From NCBI GenBank assembly GCA_905183005.1, contig CAJJDO010000137.1, positions 93,315 through 157,314 of the forward strand: a stretch of 64,000 nucleotides of DNA, given 5' to 3'. The notes below the pieces were generated by a model. That model had not been told where the DNA came from, made no database searches, and saw nothing but the letters and a program-made list of their open reading frames with translations. This document shows positions 36,203-49,137 of this stretch, piece after piece. This DNA is from Paramecium pentaurelia (taxonomy: Eukaryota > Ciliophora > Oligohymenophorea > Peniculida > Parameciidae). The position numbers were made by a program, and so were the translations under genes. Position 1 is the first letter of the stretch. Every line of letters begins with the position of its first letter.

Positions 36203-36703
36203 ATGATATTAATATTAAATTTATATTTATTTTATAGTAGATGTAAAAAAGATGGAGAAGTTTAGGATTGTAACTTCTTAAATGTTATTGAAAATTCTAT
36301 TAAAGAACAAATGGGAATGTAAGATTAAGGTGCAATAATTACAATAGTTCAATACTGCTATAATTTATTTTGGAATGGATCTTATTGTTAAGAAAATGTA
36401 GTATGGTATGAATAGGAATAATATTGCAAAGATATATCAAGATGTAAAAAAGTATTGCATAATAATAATAATAGAATTAAATCACAGTAAATAACAGTCT
36501 AAAATTTGGGGCTCTTTAATCAAAAGAAGTAAATTGCTTAGCAGGAATTGGGCAATCTAGTATTTTCAGCCAATTCTATATAGTTTAGAAGAATTAGAGA
36601 AAAATAAATAATCATCCAACAGGAATTTAAAATTAGACAACATATTCCTGAAAAAGAATTAAATACTGACTTTATACAATTTTTGATACATAAAAATAAT
36701 TGA
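36203..36703 (+). CDS. Putative secreted Cys-containing protein, uncertain
   Basis: 166 residues, one exon. The first 12 residues (MILILNLYLFYS) resemble a signal peptide. Then come paired cysteines (CKKDG...DC, QYCYNLFWNGSYC, QYCKDISRCKKV), and a charged helical C-terminal half. The frame stays open beyond the TGA at 36701, so this may be one piece of a larger decayed gene. Confidence 0.35.
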
Positions 36704-38009
36704 TTTTGGATTTACTATAATTATTTCAGACAATGGATTGGAAATAGCACTAGAATTCTACAAAATTAATAAACTATAATGCTAAATTGGATGTATGAAT
36801 TTTTGTCATTATTTTGCATTAATTATTTTATAAAATCCATCCTTTTGTAATTAAAGTGTTTTTTTTTAAGTGTATTCACTATTAACAAAGGGAGAATGAG
36901 CGAAGGGATACCTTAAGGGAGGAAGATGAAGTAGTAATGATTAAATCAATAAATTTTTGATATAAGAAAAATAAAGATCAGGATATTTAATAAATAGGAA
37001 ACAACAAAGGATAACTTTTAGAATCAATTGAAAAAAAGATTGACAGGGGTTAGTAAATAAATGAAAATATATATAAAATATATAATTTCAATTAGCTATT
37101 GACAACTTATGAGGAGTTACTGTTTTATTCTTTGTTAGTTACTCTTGCAGAGCATTCTTGACATCTGATTAAAATTTGATTTACTTTATAATTATTTTAG
37201 TTTGTTGATATTCATCTAAAATAAGATGCACTTTGATTCGCTACTTTTTTTCTCAGTATTCCATATTGAGTATAGACTTTATCATCATGGTTTTCTACTG
37301 ACTGAGTTATTCAGATGTAATTACACATCCCATGTTTATAAAATATAATATAATATCAAATTATTGGTACTATTGTATTCATTATCTTTTGCACTATTTA
37401 CATTCTGATTGGTTATTCTTTATTGCAATATTAAACAGTGACATAATGCAAGTAACTTACATACACAAAATTCATTAAACAACAAAGAATTTCTATTAGG
37501 AATGGCAATACTCCAACTTCTTCTACTATTATTTTCCCTTACAATCTACATTCTTTATAAGTTTGAGTTTAAAAAAAAAAAAAATTCCGTTATACCTAGG
37601 ATCAATAACAATAAATATAACAATTGTATAATTCTCTACATGTGGAAACTCATCTTGAATGTCTTAGAACATAGAGTAATTGAAGGCAATATCATAAGTA
37701 TCAATGAAAGGAGTGCCAATATGTTGATTGTTGTCTAACACATGTAGGTCATCGACACACTAACATTAACTAATTTCATGCTCACATCAAGTAACGTGCA
37801 CCACAAATCATACTAATCAACAATGAAAGTATTATCAATGCAAATTCAATGACTTTAAACTCTGTCATCTATTCATCCTTAAATTACAAAGCTATTGAAT
37901 TCATATACAGTATAGGTATTTCTTACAAATTCACACATTCAGGTTCATTTTCAATTACTATCTGATAACTTGAATACATTAATTTATTATAAAAAATATA
38001 AAATTTATA
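36704..38009. pseudogene. Decayed or unresolved coding region
   Basis: Coding-like pieces lie on the plus strand in different frames and cannot be joined with plausible introns. They are a hydrophobic segment near 36780-36890, a charged helical piece near 36960-37110 (ESIEKKIDRGQQINENIY), and a membrane segment near 37500-37560 (MAILQLLLLLFSLTIYILYK) followed by about 80 residues. The mix of helices resembles membrane sensor proteins such as those at 6466 and 20526. I read it as a decayed membrane protein gene, but a real multi-exon gene remains possible. Confidence 0.35.
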
Positions 38010-39284
38010 TCAAAACAATACTAAGAAATAATATAGATATACATATATATATATAAATAAAACATATAAAATATACATTTATATTATATTCATTAAAAGA
38101 ATTTTTACCATTCTATTTGATAATACTTTATATTTACATCTAAGTTATTCTCCATTGAAATTAGGAATTACCACTTTATATTCTACATATAAATCTCCAT
38201 GTTAAGATGAAAATTCATGTTATGGCATTCCTTCTCCTTTTATAATTTACACTTCTCCTGGTTTTGTAATACCATCTTTATCAATTCTTACAAAATGATT
38301 ATCAAGATGTTTAATCTTCTTCTTAAAACCAAGTAAAGCTTCTTTCAAAGTAATTTCGACTTTGCATTTTAAATCATTTCCTTATCTTTAAAAGAATGTA
38401 TGAGGTATTTATTCAATTTAAAATATTAGATCAGAAGTACCAGAATCATTTCGTTCATCAGCCATATTCTCATATTTCTATAATATATATATCTATTATA
38501 TTACTATAGTTTATTTGTCTTATATTCCTTTTTCTATATACAAACTAATATTATCAGCTCCAGGAATTATCTAAGAATTATTAATATTGTATTACCTTAT
38601 CACCTTTACAAAGATGGCATTTTTTTTAAATGATCTTTCCTGTTCCATAACATCTTTCACACGTGGCCTGGAATGTTTAAAAAACTTAAATTCTCAATAA
38701 ATAACATTACATCCAAAACCAACTTATTATCTTTTCTAAACACTACCAACACCTTTACAAGCTGGACATGTTTCTACTAAATCTGGATCATCTGCTCCTG
38801 ATCCTCTGCAATGTGGACATAATATTTATTTAGTTAAATAAATAGGTATCTCTTTTCCATTATAAATGTCTTCCAAAGTAACTCTAACTTTCACCTTCAA
38901 TTCTGGTCCCTTACGTTCTCCTTATTATTCTCTTCCAAAAAATGATCCGAAAATATCAAATGGATCATGATGTTACATTCCCTAATTATTTAGACCATCA
39001 ACTCCTCCTTTATCATATTTTTTTCTCTATTCTGGGTCTGATAGTACCTCATATGCTAAATTTATATGATTTTATTTACCCACGTTGATTTTAGAGAATT
39101 TTTCATTTGCATCTGGATCACCTTAATTTCTATCGGGATGGTATTATTATGATAGTTTACGATAGGCCTTTTTGATGTCTTAAACTGAAGCATTTGGAGA
39201 GACTCCCAAAATATCATAATATTCTCTATGTACGGCACAATAAATAGATATTAGAAGTGTAAATAATGTGAGTGATAGCTTCAT
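38010..39284 (-). CDS. ER-type DnaJ (Hsp40) co-chaperone
   Basis: 390 residues; introns 39056-39079, 38685-38710, 38571-38595 and 38478-38504. A signal peptide (MKLSLTLFTLLISIYC) precedes a J domain with its HPD intact (QYHPDRNQGD). After a short DPFDIFGSFFG linker come type I zinc-finger repeats (CPHCRGSG, CPACKGVG, CERCYGTG, CHLCKGDK) and the C-terminal substrate-binding beta domains (FEIEQIPHTFF-like, GDLYVEYKVV). It should act in the ER lumen with an Hsp70. The last 25 residues are hydrophobic and unusual for the family; the true end could be earlier. Its ATG overlaps the stop of the upstream kinase gene. Confidence 0.88.
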
Positions 39285-40778
39285 TATTTTTATTAATCAA
39301 AGACTAAGGACTTCTCATTATTATGCATCTGATATTCATAATCAACAAACTGTTGTTAAACATTGGGATCTCTTAACAATTGTATATTTTAACTGATTAA
39401 TTCAGCATTCTCTTTATCCTCAATCACTATTTGACGTTAATCAAAATTATCATCACTCGGATTTGGAATGAATGGTGCAATAATTTCTCTGTTTTATAAT
39501 TTTGACCATGGGAAATTCTTAAACCATGGATGCAATTTGATTTCATAACTTCCATTATTTCCAAGTCGATTTAATGGTTTTCTTTGTATTAATCGATTCA
39601 CAAAATCAACAGCCTCTGCACTCCAATTAGGAGGCACTTCACTTGATTTAATCTATACTTATCTAGACAGTATATGATCACGAATCTCCTGTCTGGATCT
39701 ACCAACATATGGTCTCTATTAGAATAAATCAAATTTTATACTCTGCCTAACATAAATTCATATGCAATTACACCTAAAGCATAGTAATCTACTGCATAAG
39801 TATGATTCTATCTACACATCACTTCAGGGGCTAATTAACTATTAAATAATACAACTTACCCATATAACCAGGAGTACCACTAGTATCGCTTGAATTTTCA
39901 GGCTTCATTACACGAGCAATACCTAAATCAGTAATATGAACAAAACCCTTTTCATCAAGTACCAGATTCTCTGGTTTGATATCTCTGTGTATGATATTAT
40001 TAGAATGTAGATACTCAAGACCAATAAATATAGAGGCCACAAAAAACTCTTATTATCATTGAATACTAATACTAGTCTGTTCCTCATTAAATCGTCTCAT
40101 TCTGCCAATGTGAAATCGTAAATCACCTCCACACATATAATCCATTACTAAATATAAGTTTTCTCTATCTTGAAACGCATAATTCATATTGATTAAGAAT
40201 GTGTGTTTGAGTTGACTGAGTAATATACGCTCATTCATCACTGAGTTCACACTCTTCTTAGTTATCACTAAAGCTTTAGACATTTCTTTCATTGCATATA
40301 ACTATCCAATTCTTCTTACTTTCCAAACTTTCCCAAATCCACCAATTCCAATTACATATTCAAATGTAAATAAAGCTTTCCCAATCTATTTTGTATCTGA
40401 AACCTTTGGACTTACAACTTCTGGTACTTTGTTCTCCTTCCGAACCTTAGCTGAGTCATTCCGAATATGTATTGGCCCTGTTGGTGTCTTTGCTGATATC
40501 ACAATAGCTCGAGCTTTTTCTATAAGCTAAGTCATTGAATCTTTCTATCCTTCCAAAGGGGACTTCACTTTCTATTACTTCATTAATGTGGCCAATTTAG
40601 ACAAATCAATTGATGTGTTCTTGCTTTGGTATTAACCTTTTGGTAAATGAGCTTAAGTTGGGGAGACTGGTGGACTCTGAATTGAATATTATGAAGGACT
40701 CTTTTATTTCTATAATAGAATATTAATGAGTTTATTGTTAGGACTGTTTACCTCACTCAACTTATGAGCTTGCTTCAT
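39281..40778 (-). CDS. AGC-family protein kinase
   Basis: 472 residues; introns 40049-40072, 39831-39859 and 39716-39741. A basic, Ser-rich N-terminal region of about 130 residues precedes the kinase domain: GIGGFGKVWKV, AMKEM, HRDIKPENLVL, TDLGIARV, then SDTSGTPGYMAPEVMC. The DFG Asp is kept within DLG. GTPGYMAPE is the AGC-type T-loop; the C-terminal lobe has WFKNFPWSKL and a short tail. Closest in layout to the STK32/YANK and PKA-like groups. A paralogue lies at 50832-52660. The final TGA overlaps the next gene's ATG as ATGA. Confidence 0.85.
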
Positions 40779-41175
40779 AATATTTAATTAATAAACAGCT
40801 TTCAATTAAATACTGTAGTAAGTTCACATCTTATTGATCATATAATTAAACCTTTTTGAATTTCCTTTCTAATGATGGAATGAATTGAAAATCCATTTAA
40901 TAAATTGAACAAACAAAAAAGATACTAAGTATTTGAACAATTAATAAGTTATATTATTTCAAAAAATGAAGTATTAGTTAGTAAATGATAATGTATTAAA
41001 AATAGTCGTATTTTTGCATAATTTCAACATTTTTCTAGAATTTGTCCCTTTATTATTATCTTAAATAAGTATAGTGAATAAGATTAAATAATATATAATA
41101 AATGAATAGGATATAATATTGGATTATTAGAACTATAAAATTGGATTAATAAATGATAATTCATTAAAAGGTTGA
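40779..41175. other. Intergenic region
   Basis: About 400 bp of AT-rich DNA between the start of the AGC kinase gene and the end of the ubiquitin protease gene. Nothing supportable inside. Confidence 0.45.
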
Positions 41176-42804
41176 TCAATAATTTTGGTTATTTCTGTAG
41201 TTCTCTTGATTTTGTTTTGTAACAAAGGTAAGTACGTTTTAGGGAATATTGTTAATTTCAACAATTTATTATAACTCTTTATTAGGTTAAGCCACAACTA
41301 TATTTCCAATATTTTATATAAACTATTAGTGAGATCTAAGTTGAGGAATCATATCTTGATTAACATATGTAACTAATTATCCATAAATTTTGGAATCATG
41401 TAATACTACATTTTCTTCAACAAATTGAACACTAATATCATTATATTTCATCCATTTTTCTAAAAAAAAGTTATATATATAAATCAAATTGTGTCCTTCT
41501 TAAGCTGATCCAAAATGAATTACAATTGAATGAATTCTATATTAATATCTATTTGATGTTAATTTATTAATATTTAATTGGTTTTATTTATAAATTTCTT
41601 CTTTTTATTTTAATTAATTCATTATTGATTCCTATTTTTTTTTTAGTAAAAATATTAGATCAATAAAAATACCTTCATTTTCATATACTTAAATGACACC
41701 ATTTAGACTGGATAAATATAATCTAATTTTTTAGATTTCTTCTTATAAATCAGTTGATTATTTTAATAATTTATTGATTTATTCCTTTTAATTTGGAGAA
41801 TTATTATTATACACACACATTTCAAGATTTAATGATTCTTCAATAATAAATTCGTTTTATAGTTTTATTATAGATCCTATAATTAACAAATTTCTTACTA
41901 TTACTAAAAATAATTCGATTAATTGAAATTCTTAAAAATTTAGGTAATTCTAATATTTTATTGCTAAAATCCTTAGATAAAAATGTTCTAATATTTTTAT
42001 GTTTCAATGTAGCAACAATATTAGGATGATACTCTCTTTAATTTTTATCATTCATAAGAATTATTTAAAAAAGTTCATTCATTTTTTGATTTCCAAATAA
42101 TTCAACTCTTAAGACATCTGTTGCCATTAAATTTTGCATATGCAATCTACGTATGGATTTATCAAATTTATTTAATAATAAATTAAAAATTTCGATAATG
42201 TCTTATTATGCTCCTATATATTCTTATTCTTGAGGTTCCCAACTTATACTTTTAATGGCATCTCTTGGAATTACATATTCTACATTAGATGCTATGAGTT
42301 AAGTAAATAGAATTTATATTTCTAACACAAATTTTTCATATTACTAATTTAATAGAAATATTTACTTAACTCTTTCCATTCTAACATTCTAACAAAAGTT
42401 TAAATAACTATGGAATTTGATGACAAAATTATAACACTGAATTAATAGAACAAGTATTGCCTATATTAAGTAATCCAACATATTTATCCTTAGTTCGTAA
42501 TTTAATTTTACGACTACTTTATTAATACATCTAAAGTGTTTCATTTTTGATTTGTTCCAAAATATTTTATGATCTAAAGATTTCCTTTTTGACTTTAATT
42601 CATGATATATACATCATTATTGAAGTAATCTTGTTGAGAAATTTAATAAAGTATGGCTTCACTAACATCAGAGCATCCATCAAATAGAAATTATTCAAAT
42701 AAATGTAAATCTCCTCTTGCACGTTCCCAGCATTATCGAATATTCATCTCACCATAGCCCATTTCTACATATCTTGTTAGAGTTTGATCTGGCAAAGATT
42801 GCAT
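41176..42804 (-). CDS. Ubiquitin-specific protease (USP/UBP), catalytic residues kept
   Basis: Deubiquitinase of the USP family, 516 residues; introns 42585-42612 (28 nt, AAG), 42344-42365 and 41877-41904. The Cys box VGLLNIGNTCSINSVLQ keeps the nucleophile, and the His region SAQEGHNLIYIYN keeps the His. KYNDISVQFV supplies the usual Asp/Asn neighbourhood. The N-terminal 130 residues include a possible ubiquitin-binding helical segment (RYVEMGYGEMNIRQCWERAR, UBA-like). Shorter than many USPs, with no finger cysteines seen. Tandem paralogue directly upstream. Confidence 0.82.
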
Positions 42805-42830
42805 AATTTATTATTTTATTTATTATTATA

Positions 42831-44668
42831 TCAATAATTAAATTCATTATTCAATTATTCATTAAGAATCTTTATAATTTCTCTATTGCTATTTTATATC
42901 ATTTCAATATGATTAGTACTTAATCCATTTAAAATAGGATATCTTTGTATGAGTTCTTATGATATTTCTCCTTGATTTATTGTGATCTTTCTAGTTATTT
43001 CAGATATAGTTTATTAATATCCTTTTAATCTTGAAATCTATGATTGATGTATATAAATTAACAAACATCCATTTTTTCGAGTATCATTAATGACAATGTC
43101 TTCATTTACAACAATTATTTCTTTATCAAATATCCTATACCATAATTCTTCATAAAAGTTATAAATGTAAATGTAAAATAATTGAATATTATCCTATTAT
43201 ATTTGAATGACAGTTGCTTATAGACAGTAACTATACTTTGAAGATTAGCTATCATCTTTACTGATAATATTCATATTAAAAGGATGGTAAGTTAATAATT
43301 ATTTCTCCAATGTCTCCTTTTCTATTTTTAGACTTTAAAGTGTTTCTTTTTAAATTAAATCCTTTACTTCTAAAAGAGAAATTACTATATGTAAAGAATT
43401 AACTATTTATTAAACTAATATTGATCATTAAATATATACATTTTTTGATTTCTTTAATATTTTCTTCATTTAAATTCTATTCAAAAATTTATAAGATTTT
43501 ATCTGCTCTTACTGTTGAAAATAGAATTTCCAAATCTATTTTTTTAGTAAACCAATAATCCAAATTATTCTAATTATTTTTTAATTCTTAATTTTTTGAT
43601 CCACTTCTGTTTATTTCAAAAGTCCAATAGGTTTTACAAGTTTATTATTATTTAAGTGATGAAAGATTTTCAATTTATTTTAATAAAGATAAATGTAATG
43701 ATCTATCTTCTTATTCTAATTTTAAAGATAATGATTTTTATCCACTTTTTTTTGAATTTATAAATGATTAAAATGTCTATTCAAATATTGAAACTTAATT
43801 TTATTTACAGATTTCCTAAAAACATTTAGTAATAATATCAATATGAGTTTCATATTGTTAAGCAAAATTTATTTAATCATCTCCTATTATCATTTTATTG
43901 AATCTGTTTGCTATTTAATAAATGTTAGAATCTTTAACAAAACTGTTATTTGAAAGAATGAATGATCCAAATAAAAATTACAATTCATTCAAATATTAAC
44001 TCTAAATGAGATCAAGATATTACATTCTAATCTTCCTTATTAATAAGATTTGATAAACTCAGGATTGATTCTACTAATTCTGGATTTTAGAAAAACAATT
44101 AATAAATGCAATTAAAAAATCCAGTCACTTCATTATTATTCATTCCAATTAAACATTTATGCATTCGTACCTATATTTAATCATTTTATTATTTATTTTA
44201 ACTATTATATATAAATTATAATCTTTCTTTTATTATTTACATATTTTCCCACTCTTAATTCTCTAATTATTGTATATACTCTTTTATTTAATTTATTCTT
44301 TTATTTTTTGTTTATATCCAATCAGGTTTATCAATTCCATCATTTGTTGTTTGAATATTATAGAAATTGTTAATTTATGATTACGATATTTCACTCTTTT
44401 ATTTTAAAAAATTACCCTAATTATTACTCTATAATTAATTCAATTTTCTTTATTCTTATTCTTCTTACCTCAATAATGTTTCAGCTGCTTGTCTTCTACT
44501 CTCAGGTATCAAATCTTCACTTAAAAATTCACCAGCATTCAAAATAAAATCCATTGATTTTTCCTGATCCCAATTAAAGTACATTAAGATTGAAACAATC
44601 AATACTTTTGAACGATTAGTAATGTCCATTAACTATTATATTTAATCTTTTTGTTGTGCATCCAACAT
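42831..44668 (-). CDS. USP-like protein, catalytically dead paralogue
   Basis: 596 residues; introns 44002-44023 and 43415-43439. Same order of elements as the neighbour: an N-terminal UBA-like segment (NRSKVLIVSILMYFNWDQEK), a Cys-box position now reading GMNNNEVTGFFN, and a C-terminal block YCLQATVIQIQQDNIQLFYI with WYRIFDKEIIVVNE. Both the nucleophilic Cys and the catalytic His (GH replaced by NIQ) are absent. It should not cleave ubiquitin but may bind it. The 26-bp spacing and shared layout indicate tandem duplication followed by loss of catalysis. Confidence 0.75.
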
Positions 44669-44979
44669 TATAGAATTATTAATAATATATTTTATAATAA
44701 AATTAATCATATTTCTATAATAAACCTAATCTATATTGATCCTTATTTCTAATAGAATTCTTTATTAAATATATATTTGATATTCTTAAATAAGATCATT
44801 ATAATCCTGATAATTTTAATATTACTATTACAATCATTTATTTATTTTGTATAAATATTCAATATTTATAGTCATATGAATATATTAAGAATACTAAAAT
44901 ATATTAATTCATATTTAATACTATAACAAAATTAGATCAAAACAATTAAATATTTTACATATAATTATTTATATTTATA
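44669..44979. promoter_or_regulatory. Divergent intergenic region
   Basis: 311 bp between two divergent start codons (USP-like, minus; unknown gene, plus). AT-rich with no recognisable motif. Confidence 0.4.
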
Positions 44980-45834
44980 ATGTCAACTTTCTAAGAAAGG
45001 TTTAAGGGTAAAACTACAGTTATGGGTAGAAATGGACTAGAATCAGTTCTTAATACTTGTTAATAACCTATTAAAAAAGACTTTGAATGTATTGTTTCTC
45101 TCTTATATCAGATTAAAATAGATGTCCTCAGATTCCATAACCTTTACAATAATAAGTTAATGTTTAAACATTTCCTAACCAAATTCAATACAACAATCAA
45201 CAACATCATTAAAATATATATTAACATAATCCATACATACCTGAATAATAAATTCAAGATCATCTATAATATTTGAGTCAATAGTAATATTTTCAACCCT
45301 CCACTAATTATTAAGTAAGACAAACAGCTACTGAGCCTTAAAAAAAGATTGAATAAAGATCCTAATCTGCAAAATAATAATAGTAATCAGTTGATGATTC
45401 GTAACGGTACAAACCATACACCATTAAAGATTATGAAATGATGAAAAAGACAGCAAATGCTAAATTAGGAGGTTTGGGACCTAATATCAGTGGAGAAGAA
45501 TGGGTAAAAGAAAAAGAAAAGCAACTTAAAAGATAAGAATTTGCAGAATAAGTAAGACAGTTTAATTCAACTAATATTATAACTATCAAAAACAAAGAAA
45601 GTAAACCACCTGAAATCAATCCAAGGTATTATTACGAATATATCAAGACAAAAGGCTATTGAATTTGCCAGAAATATACCAAAACCTGTAGCCAAAAAAA
45701 AGGATGATGTAGCTATAAAGAGTATGCCTAATAAACCTGTTAATAATATGAATAGGGATCCTTTTGATGATGAAATTGCACGACTTGAAAGAGAACATAT
45801 TAAATATTTAAACTAATTGGATAAAATGAAATGA
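44980..45834 (+). CDS. Conserved-looking helical protein, function unknown
   Basis: 269 residues; introns 45089-45111 (CAG acceptor) and 45626-45647 (AAG). A Gln/Asn/Pro-rich first half is followed by a distinct block DYEMMKKTANAKLGGLGP and EEWVKEKEKQLKRQEFAEQV, then QKAIEFARNIPKP after the second intron, and a final helix. The KLGGLGP...IPKP pattern recalls cilium-associated JHY-type proteins, but I cannot confirm that from memory. Confidence 0.6.
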
Positions 45835-46031
45835 TATTTCATATAATTTTATATTAACAAACTTCCTATGATTATAATATATATTATTTAATTAATTTAT
45901 GTTTATAATATTACATATAATTATGATACAAGTTTATAATTAAGATTTTATTATATATAATTAAATATGATTGTAAAATTCATATTGAAATTCATCATAA
46001 TAGAATAAATTCATTACACATTCATCTTATG

Positions 46032-48173
46032 TCAATAAGTATTATTAAAATTAAAGAAATAAAATGGCTATTTTGATTTATATACTCCTGTCAAATGATG
46101 ATTCTTTGAATATTAAATAATTTATTTTAGAATACAACATACAGGTTTATTGTATCTAGAGAAAAAGCATGGTTCTTCACATTTTTGAGAATTCAAAATA
46201 GCACTATACCCAAGTGACAAAGCATTCTTAATTTAAATTATTATTAATTACTTTAATATGCTTTATTTTGAAAGTGCTACTAGCAATATTATTGCCTTTA
46301 TTATGTAAATCTAGAATAACTAATTCTTATTATCCTTAATCACTAAAATTAGATTAATCTTTACAATTAAGGAAATTGTTATTAGTAAATATTAGGTTCA
46401 TCAACTTACATATTCTCTGATTGGGATGGAACTATATTTATAATTTTATTAAAATAATCTATATCTTAACTATAAAGATCGAAAAAGTCCAAAAAGGTCT
46501 TACCAATCTCTTCATTATCTGTATCACGTACACGTTTAATTTATAATAAAGCTAAGATCATAGTCAGAATGCAATAGCTATTCAAACCACCCTTATTACA
46601 AATTTATGATATACTTGATAAGCATTTAATAAATTAATAGATTTAAAGTAAAACTTCAAAATTAAAGCAAGACTTTTAAACTATTTAAATTCTTTCTAAA
46701 ATTCAATCATTGAATTAGCAGTCTTTCTCCCAGAATGATCATTTTTACTAATTGTAATATCAATAAGTTTATTTTAAAATTCTTATGAACATTACATTTT
46801 CAAAACAGGCTTTCTAGCATTATCAATTACTTTCACATCCTTAATAAATCCTTGTATCTAAAACTATATACCATAATACTTTGAATTATTCAGCAATCTT
46901 ATACAATGAAATTCTTTCTTATTCATTTGTTTCGATTACAATATCAATATCAGAATCTAGTAAATTTAAACCAGTATAACAAGAACCGTATAAAAAGGCA
47001 CGAGACTTAGAACATACAGATTAAACAGTCTAATAATTATTTGAGAATATTTAATACTTCATCGACCATCTAAACTATTTTATCAATGATGGGCCTTTAT
47101 TCTTCTAATAATTTATTCAACTCTTGAGAGAATGTATTTATTTCAAAAGATAATTACCTATATTTATTGATAATTTACTTTAAAATATCATCTAAAGTAG
47201 TCTTGTGTTAAGGTAGTGTAACAATAGTTTCAGAAATTAATTAATCATAAAATGGTTGATTAATATAATTATGCTCTGGAATTTATGATTCTTAATCTTT
47301 TTTTTCTTTGTTTTCAGTTTGGATTGATTGATCATTTAATACTTTTTATGGTTTTTGAAAAATTTCACAAAAATCTTCATATTTTTAAGATTTCTGTAAG
47401 TTTTAATTATTTTCAATTAAATCTTCTTATTTTTTTTTTCTATTTGGAGATTTTTGGAATTGAATTTCTTCTTCAATAAGTAAATTTCTTATTTCTTGAT
47501 TACAAGCAACATCTAATGGTGTTTAATGTTGTTAATTCTTTTTTTTATAGAGATTTTCTTTTTAACAAATACTTTTTATAATTTATAAATTGCCCAATCT
47601 AGATGCTACATGTAATGCGGTATCACCATTTTCATCTTATCCAGAAGCACCATATTATTCAATAATCTTTTGTGCTGTTTTAAAATTGCCTTTACGTAAT
47701 GATTTGATTAAATGTTAAGGCTTTTCAAGTTATGTTAATTAAAGTAATGTTTCTACAATATCCCAATTATCTTATTCTGATTATATTGCAATATCAAGTG
47801 CAAATTTAAATTATTTTTTTTCAAACTTTTCTTTGTATTTTATAATTTCATTTAATATGCTAATTTTGCCGCTTTTTGCTGCCTAGATTAAAGCAGTGTT
47901 TCCTTAATTATCCTTATAATTGAAATCAATTTATTATCTTGATATTTTTGGAAAATATTTACTTTAAAATTTATTGGATGCATTATAAGTGTTCTTCACT
48001 ATCTCTTGTATATTAGATGCATTCAACTAAGGCTTATGAAAAATTCATTTATCCTGTTTAATTTACTCGTATATAATCTTCCAATTAAACATATTCACCT
48101 AAATTGCAAATGTAATTGTACCTTGATTAGTAAATTCGACTATTTTTTATTAGTGAATAGATTATTATTGCAT
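46032..48173 (-). CDS. Ankyrin-repeat terminal nucleotidyltransferase (TRF4/TENT-like)
   Basis: 657 residues in eight exons (introns 48099-48121, 47938-47962, 47030-47057, 46858-46879, 46592-46614, 46343-46364, 46227-46251). Residues about 70-240 contain ankyrin repeats (NQGNTALIQAAKSGK, ENGDTALHVASRLGNLQII, QTPLDVACNQEI). After a linker the catalytic domain begins: FLYGSCYTGLNLLDSDIDIV gives the GS motif and the DxD pair, and KLIDITIS the third Asp. The central domain has YQGGLNSYCILTMILALLQ, and the nucleotide-recognition block is LHNKGNNIASSTF. All three metal-binding acids are present, so it should add nucleotides (poly(A), oligo(U) or mixed) to RNA 3' ends. Ankyrin fusion to a TENT is unusual. 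Confidence 0.85.
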
Positions 48174-48292
48174 TTTGTGATATTTAATAATTTATTTAAT
48201 ACATTAACAAAAAATCTCATAATAATTAATCAATCATAATAATAAAATTAAGTAAAAAAAAACAAAAACTGTTTTATCAAATATAGATAGAA

Positions 48293-48967
48293 TCAAAGTG
48301 ACTAAGTTGATTCTTATAAAATAAGAGTGTTTTAGCCATTTAATAATATGTGTACTAGTTCAAATAGTCTCATGTTTCCATCAAGTTTCTATGTTTTCAC
48401 TCTGCCTACTAAGATAGATAAATAAGGAAAGAAAAAACTCCTTTTTAAAATGGTTTAATTAATTCTATCCAAATAAGCTTATGAAATTAGGTTAGATAAT
48501 TCTTTGACCATTAGAAAGCATGAAAGTTTGCTTATATCAAATTTAAATTCGTATTCATTTTAATTTTTCAATAATACAATTATGTCAATTGAATACACTT
48601 TTTACTTGATAATATTCAAATAAAATACCAGTGTCTATTTCTATAAAGATTTCCATACTTTTGTCTATAATTGATTCATCTCAATATAAGAAGATGGACT
48701 TAAATATAATTAGGATTACTTGATGAAATTTAGATTAATGAGAGTAAGTGTTTCTTAGGTAGATGGTAAGTTCTTTGCTTGTAGAGTATTATTAATATCT
48801 TCTTTTGTGGAAGCTCTTCTGAATGCCATAATGTTAAAACTCTTGCAAAATTGACTGGACTCATAACTAGTAGTTCTTCCCAATGTAATGTTAGACTCTT
48901 TAGGTTGTGTATGAGTATGAGGGATTTGAATTTTTCTTAAAATAGAGTAATCATTAGAAGATGGCAC
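48293..48967 (-). CDS. Hypothetical protein
   Basis: 224 residues in one open frame. Ser/Thr-rich N terminus with basic RRAST (kinase-site-like), then a Leu/Ile/Phe-rich half. A 21-nt GTA...AAG stretch near 48690-48710 may be a 3n intron; splicing it keeps the frame. No domain recognised. Confidence 0.5.
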
Positions 48968-49137
48968 TTATTTCATTTATAATTTATAATTATGTTTTTA
49001 ATATCAATTACATAATCTATTTGAAAGGTATATGAATGCAAAAGAGTATTAAAATAATAGTATTTGTTAATTATAAAATCTAAATTCGATTAAGAGAATA
49101 CTTTATGAAAATAATATTTATAAAAATATAAAAGAAA

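Noticed and set aside
36960..37110. SNARE-like reading of a charged helix (ESIEKKIDRGQQINENIY)
   Set aside because: The resemblance is short, the heptads do not continue, and no membrane anchor follows in frame.
47285..48239. Two hydrophobic plus-strand frames
   Set aside because: Antisense to the linker and ankyrin part of the TENT gene, which reads through them with correct introns.
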